From positions 62,001 to 126,000 of the forward strand of contig CBDHFQ010000036.1 in NCBI GenBank assembly GCA_965262565.1: DNA of 64,000 nt. The letters are read 5' to 3'. Of the stretch, positions 25,059 to 34,040 are shown in pieces. The position numbers and the translations under genes were made by a program. The notes under the pieces are model-generated. The model did no database searches. It saw only the letters and a program-made list of their open reading frames with translations, and was not told where the DNA came from. Each line of letters starts with the position of its first letter. Positions within the stretch are counted from its first letter, which is position 1. Origin of the DNA: CBDHFQ01 sp965262565. Lineage in GTDB: Bacteria > Bacteroidota > Bacteroidia > J057.

Positions 25059-27661
25059 ATGACCGATCTCACATCAAGCCTCCTACATGGCCGCTAAGTT
25101 GTTTAAGATTTTTCCTAAAAAGCTCCTACCTGGAAGAAATTGAAGGAGACATGGAAGAAATATTTTTCGACTACTTGGAACATCACTCTGCCCAAAAAGC
25201 CAGACGAATGTATGCATTGGAAACACTGAAGCTTTTTCGGCCCAACCTTATAAAACATATTAAATTTCCTCAACTACATATTTACAATGGCATGTTAAAA
25301 CACAATTTAACGATCTCTCTCAGAACGTTTTTGAGATATCGAACTACTTTCCTTATCAATCTCGTTGGATTAGCAACCGGAATTGCTTGTTTCCTACTCA
25401 TTTATTTATGGGTGAAAGATGAATGGTTAACAGATAAATTTCATAAAAATCAAGATCGACTATATCAGTTAGTGACAAATATTGAAGGAAATGATGGAAT
25501 TGGCACAACAACAAACACCTCAGGCCCTACCGCCAATTCTATTGTAGAGGATTTCCCGGAAGTTGAAGCCGCAGCTACTGCCAGAACTAAATCCATAAAT
25601 GGTAATACCCTAAGCACCTTAGATATGGATCTTAAAGCTGAAGGACTTTTCGCAAGTAAAGATTTTTTTCAATTGTTCTCTTTTGAACTAATTCAAGGTA
25701 CAGCTGAGGAAGCGCTCAAAAACCCTCAAAACATTGTCATTTCGGAAAGTCTGGCTAAACGCTTCTTTAAAGACACTCAAAACCTGCTGGGCAAGAAATT
25801 AGAGTTACAACATGAATGGCCCTTACAGATAGCAGGCGTGTTTAAAGATCCTCCAGCAAACTCCTCTTTACAATTTGATTATGTAGTGTCTTTTGAAGCC
25901 TGGGCAACCCTAAATACCTGGGTAAACCGCTGGGTTAATCTACATCCACAAACGTTTATTCTAGTAAAAGAAGGAACAGATATCGCAGAGTTTAATCAAA
26001 AAATTCATGATTATGTAGGCCAAAAAACGGACGGAGAATATTCTCACAGGCACTTATTGGCAGTAAAATACGCAGATCTTTATTTGAATAGTAGCTTTGA
26101 AAATGGACTTCCTTCAGGAGGTAGAATCGATTATGTTTGGCTATTTTCCCTGGTAGCTATCTTCATTCTATTCATCGCTTGCATAAATTTCATGAATTTA
26201 TCTACAGCTAAAGCAACCCAAAGATTCAAGGAAGTAGGTGTCAAAAAAACCCTCGGAGCCAGAAGACTGTCTCTTATTTTTCAATATTTAAGTGAATCTA
26301 CCCTAATGGCTTTGTTAGCATTAGGTATAGCCATATTATTAGTCCTCATGTTTTTACCGGAGTTTAATCTGATTACAGGAAAACAACTTCACTGGGTATG
26401 GGACCTTCCTATGCTACAATTGCTCATAGGAATGGTCCTTTTTACTGGGCTAGTTGCAGGGAGTTATCCTGCCTTGTATTTATCCAGGATGAACCCTATC
26501 TCCATTTTAAAAGGAAAAATAAAGAGTGGTGGTAGAGAAATTTGGATTAGAAGAGGATTGGTAGTTCTTCAATTTTCTCTGTCTATCATACTGATGATCT
26601 CCGTTTGGGTGGTGTATCAACAAATCAACTTTGTTCAAACTCAACATCTTGGTTATCAAAGAGATAATATCATCATGCTACGTAAAGAAGGACGTATGGA
26701 AGATCCGCAGCAAGCGCGTCGCTTTCTCAGGGAGCTAAAACAACTCCCAGGAGTGGTAAATGCTTCCAGTATCGGGAATACGATGACTGAGAGTGATTAT
26801 ACAACCATGGATATTTCATGGCCAGGAAAAGATCCATCCGAACGAGTCGGATTCGACCAAATACAAGTTGATTATGAAGCTATTGAATTGCTGGGAATGG
26901 AGATGGCTGCAGGTAGGTCCTTTTCTGAAAGCTTCGGATCTGATTCAACGAATATCATATTTAATGAAACGGCTATACAAAGAATGGGGATAAATGATCC
27001 TGTGGGTAAACAAATTCAATGGGGAGAACATCATACGTTAAATATCATAGGAGTAGTTAAAGATTTTCATTTAGAGTCATTTCACGAGACTATAGCACCC
27101 CTTTTTTTTAATTTTGGCAGAAGAGGACATATGATGATGGTGAAATTAGATGGTTCATCGATAGCAAAAACCATAGAGCAAATTAAGATCGCATATGAAC
27201 AGGCAAATTCAGGCTTTGTATTTGACTATACCTTCCTAGATGATGATTATGCAAGACTTTATGCTGCAGAACAACGCATATCTAAGCTCTCCAGATATTT
27301 TGCCGGGCTGGCAATACTCATTTCCTGTCTTGGGTTATTTGGATTAGCTATGTTTATGGCCACCAAAAGGCAAAAGGAAATCGGCATAAGAAAAGTATTA
27401 GGGGCCAACTTTTTCCAATTAGTAACACTGCTGTCCAAAGACTTTACCAGGATGGTAGGAATAGCCATGTTCATTGGGATACCGATCAGTTACCTATTGG
27501 CTCAACATTGGCTAGACACTTTTGCCTTTAAGATTTCTTTACAATGGTGGTATTTTTTGGCCGTTGGAACGCTTGCCCTGTTAATTGCCTGGATATCTGT
27601 CAGTATTCAAATGGTGAAAGCTGTCAGATTAAGCCCGGTAGAATCCTTGAAAGACGAATAA
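25055..27661 (+). CDS. MacB/FtsX-type ABC transporter permease with PadR-linked prefix
   Basis: 868 residues from the ATG at 25055, whose ATGA overlaps the PadR stop. The N-terminal ~70 residues (SSYLEEIEGDMEEIFFDYLE) are a permease prefix region. They are followed by TM1 (FLINLVGLATGIACFLLIYL), a MacB-like periplasmic core, an FtsX block near residues 355-450 (EVGVKKTLGARR), a second periplasmic core after TM5, and a C-terminal FtsX block (KRQKEIGIRKVLGANFFQLV) with its last helices. No ATPase domain is in the gene, and no ATPase gene is nearby. It likely exports lipid, peptide or lipoprotein substrate, or senses envelope stress (inference). Confidence 0.9.
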   Translation: MNDRSHIKPPTWPLSCLRFFLKSSYLEEIEGDMEEIFFDYLEHHSAQKARRMYALETLKLFRPNLIKHIKFPQLHIYNGMLKHNLTISLRTFLRYRTTFLINLVGLATGIACFLLIYLWVKDEWLTDKFHKNQDRLYQLVTNIEGNDGIGTTTNTSGPTANSIVEDFPEVEAAATARTKSINGNTLSTLDMDLKAEGLFASKDFFQLFSFELIQGTAEEALKNPQNIVISESLAKRFFKDTQNLLGKKLELQHEWPLQIAGVFKDPPANSSLQFDYVVSFEAWATLNTWVNRWVNLHPQTFILVKEGTDIAEFNQKIHDYVGQKTDGEYSHRHLLAVKYADLYLNSSFENGLPSGGRIDYVWLFSLVAIFILFIACINFMNLSTAKATQRFKEVGVKKTLGARRLSLIFQYLSESTLMALLALGIAILLVLMFLPEFNLITGKQLHWVWDLPMLQLLIGMVLFTGLVAGSYPALYLSRMNPISILKGKIKSGGREIWIRRGLVVLQFSLSIILMISVWVVYQQINFVQTQHLGYQRDNIIMLRKEGRMEDPQQARRFLRELKQLPGVVNASSIGNTMTESDYTTMDISWPGKDPSERVGFDQIQVDYEAIELLGMEMAAGRSFSESFGSDSTNIIFNETAIQRMGINDPVGKQIQWGEHHTLNIIGVVKDFHLESFHETIAPLFFNFGRRGHMMMVKLDGSSIAKTIEQIKIAYEQANSGFVFDYTFLDDDYARLYAAEQRISKLSRYFAGLAILISCLGLFGLAMFMATKRQKEIGIRKVLGANFFQLVTLLSKDFTRMVGIAMFIGIPISYLLAQHWLDTFAFKISLQWWYFLAVGTLALLIAWISVSIQMVKAVRLSPVESLKDE

Positions 27662-27677
27662 AACATTAATCATCATG

Positions 27678-27715
27678 GATAGGTTCGATATGAACAATTG
27701 GACCTATCTCTTCAT
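27678..27715 (+). terminator. Weak terminator-like hairpin between convergent genes
   Basis: GATAGGTTC (27678-27686) pairs with GGACCTATC (27700-27708), 9 bp with one G-U, with a 13-base loop and then TCTTCATTTC. The T-tract is broken, so efficiency is doubtful. Confidence 0.45.
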
Positions 27716-27719
27716 TTCA

Positions 27720-29576
27720 TTACTCTATTTTCCTTATAAACGCAATCCAGTCTTGGTTAGTAGATATATTGCTATCCAGTAATGGTGGTGTAAGTGTACC
27801 AATGCGCCCACCACTTATTTGCTTTTCTCCATTCGTCATCAACTCTCCTCCTAAGATCGGATTAAACCACTCCACCTTGAATGCTCCTTCCTCTTCATTT
27901 AAATTGATCGTGTGAACATCTTTATCATTCGGAAGATATACGACATATATTTCTCCTTTTTTTGCCAAACAATATGTCCCCTTAACATTCATCAATTCAT
28001 GAGCAGGTTCCATTTCCCAAAAAGGTACATATCTATCCAAAAAGTACATCGCATGATGTGTCAGCTCCCAGAGTTGGTCTCTTGTTCGCCAATCCTCTGT
28101 GGTCAAATCATTTTGCGCTGACCTGGCTCCAAAGTACCACTCCACCCCTGCTGCTCCAGATAACAATGCCCCCCACAATACATCGCTTCTTAAGGTTTCG
28201 TGAAAAGGATCCACTGAATCTGATTTTGCACCAGTGTGCCACATCCCTATTTCATCCATCGTAATCAGCCATGGATGAGCATGTTCATGAGAAGCTGCTT
28301 TCCAATAGGCCACCACTTCTCCAGCTTCTGTCCGATCATGTACCTGGAGGGATAACCCATCCAGAGGCTCAAAACCGACGATTGAATCTAAAATCTTTTT
28401 TCTCGCAGGATCCGAAGCGTGGGTGTGTAATAACACCGGATGCCGATAAGGATCTGATTCCTTGATATAGGAAATCATATCTTTTCGTTGTCGATCATTT
28501 TGACCATTGGGAGAAAAATCTGCAGGTCCGTTTTCTTCACCCAGATTCCAGGTCAACGCCAGGTGATGCCCAAACCTTGCGATTAATTCCAGCAACAGTA
28601 GTTTACGCATTGGCCCCGTATCTCCATCATCCAACAGCTTTTCATTTTCCGTTTCCTGAAGTACTATATGCAGCATGATTCCCTTGGATTGCATATGCTG
28701 AAAAAGTATTTCCCATTGTTCCAATTTACTCACATCAAATCGTGTCATCTGATCTGGTGCTACATAAGGCCAAACATCTTTTCCATCCCCTCCAATATTC
28801 ATCACCAAAAAATAGACACTATTCATCCCTTTCCCAGCCAAATAGTTCATTGCCCCAATAATCCCTTTTCCTTTTCCATTCTGCCATTTCAGATCTCCTT
28901 CCATCCAATCCTTTATATGTGGTTCAAATGTATGAATTTGTTCATTGGTGCTCGCCTCCCCTTCCCTATCGGAGGCTTGCATTCTATAGGTCCCGTCAAA
29001 ATCTTCGTAGGCTAACAGATTCTCCGGACTGTTGGCCCCTCCTTTTATCCAATAAGCACCTGACCCAGAGAAACGATAAAAACCACCGTCATTAATGAGT
29101 CGTCCTTGCGCGTTGAGATCTACTTCTACTTGATCTGGTGAAACCACGATAAACTTTCCGGAAGCATCGGATAACGCGATTTCATTGCCCGAGTTTAGAT
29201 GAGGGTTTAAGGCAATATTAGGCTCCTGATGAAGGGTAGCTACATAATTCCAGCTTCCGGGTCGATCAGGGGTAAATCGTACCTTCCATACATTCCCAGC
29301 ATCGGCCCCAGTTTCTGCCGCTTGTCCGTCTGCAGCAAAAAATCCTCGGATAATATATTGAGTGTCAGGATGAGTGAAAGAAACTGTCAATCGATAATTG
29401 AGAAAGGGATTATCAGCTGCTGTTTCTGAGGTTTCAGGTCCCTGAAAAGAAAGGGTGATGGTGTGGTAATTACTATAGGTAGGGAAATCTTCTGATGAGC
29501 TTTCAGTACATGCGGACAATAGGATTAGGCTTATTCCAGCACAGATATAAATTACAGGTAGTAGTAAACGTAACAT
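27720..29576 (-). CDS. DUF5060-type glycoside hydrolase lipoprotein
   Basis: 618 residues. Signal peptide with lipobox LLSAC (Cys about 22), so outer-membrane or surface anchored. A beta-sandwich of DUF5060 type runs to about residue 160 (VWKVRFTPDRPGSWNYVATL). A TIM-barrel catalytic region follows, with acid/base and nucleophile glutamates in LTWNLGEENGPADFS and ITMDEIGMWH. The C-terminal ~100 residues (YVVYLPNDKDVHTINL onward) match the putative collagen-binding/small beta domain found at the end of such hydrolases. GH5-clan-like chemistry is likely; the polysaccharide is unknown. Divergent from a PSCyt/DUF1501 pair, with about 136 bases between starts. Confidence 0.85.
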   Translation of the reverse strand: MLRLLLPVIYICAGISLILLSACTESSSEDFPTYSNYHTITLSFQGPETSETAADNPFLNYRLTVSFTHPDTQYIIRGFFAADGQAAETGADAGNVWKVRFTPDRPGSWNYVATLHQEPNIALNPHLNSGNEIALSDASGKFIVVSPDQVEVDLNAQGRLINDGGFYRFSGSGAYWIKGGANSPENLLAYEDFDGTYRMQASDREGEASTNEQIHTFEPHIKDWMEGDLKWQNGKGKGIIGAMNYLAGKGMNSVYFLVMNIGGDGKDVWPYVAPDQMTRFDVSKLEQWEILFQHMQSKGIMLHIVLQETENEKLLDDGDTGPMRKLLLLELIARFGHHLALTWNLGEENGPADFSPNGQNDRQRKDMISYIKESDPYRHPVLLHTHASDPARKKILDSIVGFEPLDGLSLQVHDRTEAGEVVAYWKAASHEHAHPWLITMDEIGMWHTGAKSDSVDPFHETLRSDVLWGALLSGAAGVEWYFGARSAQNDLTTEDWRTRDQLWELTHHAMYFLDRYVPFWEMEPAHELMNVKGTYCLAKKGEIYVVYLPNDKDVHTINLNEEEGAFKVEWFNPILGGELMTNGEKQISGGRIGTLTPPLLDSNISTNQDWIAFIRKIE

Positions 29577-29712
29577 ACTTGATGGGGATTTTACTATTGT
29601 GATTTAAGCTATATTTTTTTCAGGACAATGCAGATAACTTCTTTTGCTAATTTTTTTCAATTAATCAAAAAATACCATATTTTAAATAAGGACTCAACGA
29701 TTGCTACGCCCT

Positions 29713-32505
29713 ATGAACCACTTCTTTTTTTCTGCTACACTGATATTTATCTTTTTCCTGCTATGTATATCCTGTAAAGAATCCACAGAACTGGAGCAAG
29801 TTGATCCTGAGGCCTTATTTGTCCACGAAATCCTCCCCATGTTTGAGTCTAAGTGCATGAGTTGCCATGGAAATGATCCTGCCAAGATAGAGGGAGGCCT
29901 GGATTTAAGAAAGTATGAACAATTATTGGTGGGAGGAGATTCTGGAGAACCAGCTATTGTACCAGGAAAGCCAAAGAAAAGTATCCTTTATCAAGCCATC
30001 ATTCGAAAAGATGAACATATAGCCATGCCTCCCAAAGAGGGAGATAAGTTGTCTGAGGCAGATATTGAAATGGTGTCCCATTGGATTCATAAAGGAGCTC
30101 CATGGCCAGATGAGGAAAAACGGGCTGTGATCCTTGCAGATACTAGCTGGAACTTTGGTCAAAGGGTAAAGGTGGGCACTTCAGGTGGACTCAGTGAAAC
30201 GTGGGACAAAAGACCTTACTTGAAGGAACATTTGTGGGCATATTATCCAGTAGAAACTTATGATGTTCCCTGGAAATCAGTAAATGCACACATCGAACAT
30301 CCCATCGATGCCTTTTTAGCTGAGAAGCGTTTGGAGGAAGGAATTGCCGCGACTACGAAAGCCAGTAAAAGAATTTTGCTTCGCAGGGCTTCTATAGATT
30401 TGATCGGGCTTCCTCCTACTCCCGAGGAGATGGAAGACTTTTTAGCGAATGAATCCTCGAACGCTTTCGAAAAAGAAATTGAGCGCTTGTTAGCAAGTCC
30501 CCATTATGGAGAACAGTGGGGAAGGCACTGGTTAGATGTAGTTCGATATGCAGATAGTGATGGCTTTTCCAATGACTATAAACGGCCCACAGCTTGGCGA
30601 TATCGGGATTATGTCATTCGATCATTCAATGAGGATAAGCCTTATAATCAATTTATCATGGAGCAATTGGCAGGAGATGAAATGAATCCTGATGATCCTG
30701 AATTATTAATCGCAACAGGATTCCTTAGAATGGGGCCCTGGGAACACACCGGAATGAGTGTAGCAGCTGAAACCCGTCAAATTTACCTGGATGATGTAAC
30801 AAATATAGTGGGAGAAACCTTTTTGGCTACTCCCTTAAATTGTGCTAAATGTCATGACCACAAGTACGACCCCATTCCAGCCAAAGATTATTATCGAATT
30901 CAGGCTGTCTTTGCGACAACCCAATTTGCTGAAAGACCAGCTCCCTTTCTTCCATCCGAACATGTACGCCTTGATCAATCTGAAAAAGAAAGAATACAAG
31001 ATTGGATTAAAGGAACAGGAGAAGAGCAAGAAAAACTGATGGAAAAAGAAGAAACGGCGGCTAAACAGTGGTATAAGGAAAGAAACCTACCCTACCTCCC
31101 TAAAAACCTTAGAAGGAAATTAGCTGATGATCAGCAACCTCCTCGTTATTATGGGCTAAGCTTTGAAGAATTGGGATATAGAAAGCTACTGAAAAAGCGC
31201 TTGCAGTTATTGAGAAGAGAGATGGAACGCTTCGAGCCGTTAGCTTATTCTGTGTATAATGGTCCAGATAGAATAACACACAGCGCCCGCCCGATAAGAA
31301 TGCCTGAAGAGATAAGCGGTGATATTCCAGCGACCTTTATTCTTACAGGTGGTTCGATATATGCTCCTTTGGAGGAAGTAGAACCTGGGATCATGAGTGT
31401 ATTAGCTGGCCTTCCTAACACAAACTCAGAAATGATAACGGCTGTTGACATTCCTGAAGGAATTGCCCAGCGCCGAACAGCATTCGCAAAGTGGTTAACG
31501 CATCCTAAGCATCCAATTGTCGCTCGGTCTATGGTAAATAGAATCTGGCAGTACCATTTTGGCAGGGGAATAGTAGCTACCCCCAATAACTTTGGAGCTA
31601 CGGGAGAAAAACCGACACATCCTGAGCTACTGGATTGGTTAGCTACATATTTTGTTGCGCATAATTGGTCCATTAAAGAAATGCATCGTTTGATCATGAA
31701 TTCAGCTGCTTATCAACTGTCTACAGAGCATCCGAATCAGCAGAAGGTAAGCCGCATTGATCCTGAAAATAAATGGCTCTCTCATTTTACTCCCAGAAGA
31801 TTAGAAGCGGAGGAATTAAAAGATGCTATGTTATACATTTCTGGTGAATTGAATCCAGCTATGGGTGGTTTTCCAGTAAGACCTGAAATCAATTTAGAGG
31901 TAGCCCTACAGCCCCGACACACCATGGGTTCCATTGCTCCAGCTTATCAACCTTCCAGAACTCCAGCTGAGCGACATCGCAGGTCCATCTATGCTGAACG
32001 ATACCGAAATATGTCTGATCCCTATTTGGAAGTATTTAATCATCCTGGAACGGACATGTCATGTGAAAAGCGGGAAGAATCTACTGTCACCCCTCAGGTA
32101 TTCACTTTGTTTAATGGCCAGTTTCCTCGTCAGCGAGCTATCGCTTTTGCCCATAAACTAACCAAAGAATTTTCTTCCCAGGAAGATCGGATTGAGGAGG
32201 CCATCAGATGGATATGGGGAAGAGCTGCCTCAGAGGAAGATTTCCAGCAAGCAAAAGCATATATGGAAAAGATGATCAGTTATCATCAGCAACATCAAGC
32301 TGTAGAAACGACCTATCCTTCTTCTGTCAAAAGGGAAATGTTCGAAGAAATGACAGGGGAATCCTTTTCTTATGAAGAATCTTTAGATATCTACCAATCC
32401 TATGTACCCGATCTACAAGCTTATGAAGTAGATGAGTCAACCAGAGCTTTAGCGGATTTAATCACTGTATTTTTTAACGCCAACGAATTTGTGTATGTCT
32501 ACTGA
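29713..32505 (+). CDS. PSCyt1/DUF1549/DUF1553 (planctomycete-type cytochrome c) lipoprotein, module 1
   Basis: 930 residues from the ATG at 29713; an upstream TTG at 29701 is less likely. Signal peptide with lipobox CISC (Cys about 21). A planctomycete cytochrome c-like domain has CMSCHG about residues 50-55 and PGKPKKSILYQAIIRKD, MPPKEG. DUF1549 (PSCyt2) spans roughly 160-370, with WGRHWLDVVRYADSDGF and CAKCHDHKYDPI, and DUF1553 (PSD1) the C-terminal half, with WQYHFGRGIVATPNNFG and NSAAYQLS. The set is common in Planctomycetes and some marine Bacteroidota; its role is poorly known, probably in extracytoplasmic polysaccharide metabolism. The next gene, DUF1501, overlaps its stop. Confidence 0.9.
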   Translation: MNHFFFSATLIFIFFLLCISCKESTELEQVDPEALFVHEILPMFESKCMSCHGNDPAKIEGGLDLRKYEQLLVGGDSGEPAIVPGKPKKSILYQAIIRKDEHIAMPPKEGDKLSEADIEMVSHWIHKGAPWPDEEKRAVILADTSWNFGQRVKVGTSGGLSETWDKRPYLKEHLWAYYPVETYDVPWKSVNAHIEHPIDAFLAEKRLEEGIAATTKASKRILLRRASIDLIGLPPTPEEMEDFLANESSNAFEKEIERLLASPHYGEQWGRHWLDVVRYADSDGFSNDYKRPTAWRYRDYVIRSFNEDKPYNQFIMEQLAGDEMNPDDPELLIATGFLRMGPWEHTGMSVAAETRQIYLDDVTNIVGETFLATPLNCAKCHDHKYDPIPAKDYYRIQAVFATTQFAERPAPFLPSEHVRLDQSEKERIQDWIKGTGEEQEKLMEKEETAAKQWYKERNLPYLPKNLRRKLADDQQPPRYYGLSFEELGYRKLLKKRLQLLRREMERFEPLAYSVYNGPDRITHSARPIRMPEEISGDIPATFILTGGSIYAPLEEVEPGIMSVLAGLPNTNSEMITAVDIPEGIAQRRTAFAKWLTHPKHPIVARSMVNRIWQYHFGRGIVATPNNFGATGEKPTHPELLDWLATYFVAHNWSIKEMHRLIMNSAAYQLSTEHPNQQKVSRIDPENKWLSHFTPRRLEAEELKDAMLYISGELNPAMGGFPVRPEINLEVALQPRHTMGSIAPAYQPSRTPAERHRRSIYAERYRNMSDPYLEVFNHPGTDMSCEKREESTVTPQVFTLFNGQFPRQRAIAFAHKLTKEFSSQEDRIEEAIRWIWGRAASEEDFQQAKAYMEKMISYHQQHQAVETTYPSSVKREMFEEMTGESFSYEESLDIYQSYVPDLQAYEVDESTRALADLITVFFNANEFVYVY

Positions 32506-33919
32506 TCAATATCCAAGTTGGAATCGAAGGGATTTTTTGTATGGTTTAGGTTCCAGTATTGGAGCTATTGCCTTGACTAGTTTATTAGGTTGTGAACAAA
32601 GGGGAGGTGCTACCCCTGGAAATAGCCCATTGAGTCCATCCTCTCCCATGTTTCTACCTAAAGCAAAGTATTGCATCTTTTTAACCATGGAAGGTGGGCC
32701 AAGTCATATTGATACCTTTGATCCAAAGCCAGCCCTGGAAAAATTTCACTTGACTCAGTTTACTCGTGAAGGCCAACAATTCTCGGCCATGTCTTCTGGC
32801 AAAAGATATATAGTGAAGAGTCCATTTGGAAGTAGAAAAGTAGGATCTTCTGGCGCAGATATGAGCGAGCCATTTATTCATTTGGCAGATGTAGCAGATG
32901 AAATATGTTTTTACAGAGGTGGTCAGGCGGAATCTGTAAATCATCCCACGGCTATGTATCATATTAATACGGGTAACAGAATAGGAGGTGAACCTGCTAT
33001 AGGATCGTGGATTTCCTATGGATTGGGTTCCATGAATCAAAATTTGCCCGCTTTTGTAGTCCTACCTGAATTAGCTTATCCTCAAGGGGGGCCGGGAAAT
33101 TGGTCTAACGGATTTTTACCAGCGCACTATCAAGGTACTCCTTTGAGACCTTCGGGTTCGCCTATTCTGAATATAGATCCACCACCCGGTGTCAGTTATT
33201 ACCATCAGGAAGAAAGCCTTGAACTTTTGCAATATTACAATCAACAGCACCAAGCGCTTCATCCACATCACGATGAATTGTCAGCGAGAATAGAGAATTA
33301 CGAATTAGCTTTTAGAATGCAAATGGAAGTACCTGAGGTGATGGATATTGAAGGAGAAGATGACAACATTAAATCGCTGTATGGAATAGATGACAAAGAA
33401 ACAGAGGTATTTGGGCGCAAGTGTTTGCTGGCAAGAAAATTAGTCGAACGAGGAGTCAGATTTGTTCAAATTTACTCTTCTGGTTGGGATTCACACGATT
33501 TTCTGGCCAGGGCTCATGGAAATTTGATTAAAAGTATAGATAAACCTATTGCAGGCTTGATTAAGGATTTAAAACAAAGAGGAATGTTGGAAGAGACCTT
33601 GATCGTCTGGTGTGGGGAATTTGGGCGTACGGCTGATAATGGATATAGAGAAGGAGGAATTGCTTATGGTCGAGATCACAATCCCAATGCTATGGCGATG
33701 TGGTTCGCTGGTGGGGGCGTAAAAGCGGGGCATGTGATTGGGGCTACCGATGAATTGGGACAGGAAGCAGTAGAAGTGGTACATCCTATCAGAGATCTAC
33801 ATGTAACCCTCCTACATCTCTTCGGCCTGGATGATAATAAATTGACCTATTTTCATGGAGGTAGACATAAGCAATTGTCTCAGTTTGGAGGAAAAGTGAT
33901 TAAGGAGTTGATAGGTTAA
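32495..33919 (+). CDS. DUF1501 protein, Tat-exported, module 1
   Basis: 474 residues from the ATG at 32495, overlapping the upstream stop by 11 bases. A twin-arginine leader SWNRRDFLYGLGSSIG precedes a cysteine (SLLGC) that could also be a lipobox. DUF1501 belongs to the alkaline phosphatase/sulfatase clan. Visible landmarks are FLTMEGGPSHIDTFDPKP, VNHPTAMYHINTGNRIGG, VQIYSSGWDSHDF, VWCGEFGRTADNG and GRDHNPNAMAMWFAGGG, a likely metal-site set. These proteins almost always sit beside a PSCyt/DUF1553 gene, as here. I infer a periplasmic metal-dependent hydrolase or assembly partner. Confidence 0.9.
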   Translation: MSTDQYPSWNRRDFLYGLGSSIGAIALTSLLGCEQRGGATPGNSPLSPSSPMFLPKAKYCIFLTMEGGPSHIDTFDPKPALEKFHLTQFTREGQQFSAMSSGKRYIVKSPFGSRKVGSSGADMSEPFIHLADVADEICFYRGGQAESVNHPTAMYHINTGNRIGGEPAIGSWISYGLGSMNQNLPAFVVLPELAYPQGGPGNWSNGFLPAHYQGTPLRPSGSPILNIDPPPGVSYYHQEESLELLQYYNQQHQALHPHHDELSARIENYELAFRMQMEVPEVMDIEGEDDNIKSLYGIDDKETEVFGRKCLLARKLVERGVRFVQIYSSGWDSHDFLARAHGNLIKSIDKPIAGLIKDLKQRGMLEETLIVWCGEFGRTADNGYREGGIAYGRDHNPNAMAMWFAGGGVKAGHVIGATDELGQEAVEVVHPIRDLHVTLLHLFGLDDNKLTYFHGGRHKQLSQFGGKVIKELIG

Positions 33920-34040
33920 GGTCAATGCGTTGTACGAAGCTTTTTACGAATCATTGGCACAAACAAACAACGACACACTCACCGAAGTAAATGTGCCGTG
34001 TATTTAAACAAATATGTTTTTGTTTTTTTATGAGCTATTT

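Noticed and set aside
33998..34026. Possible terminator between the DUF1501 and beta-helix genes
   Set aside because: The only stem is 7 bp of A-T pairs, which would be unstable; I cannot tell it from AT-rich background.
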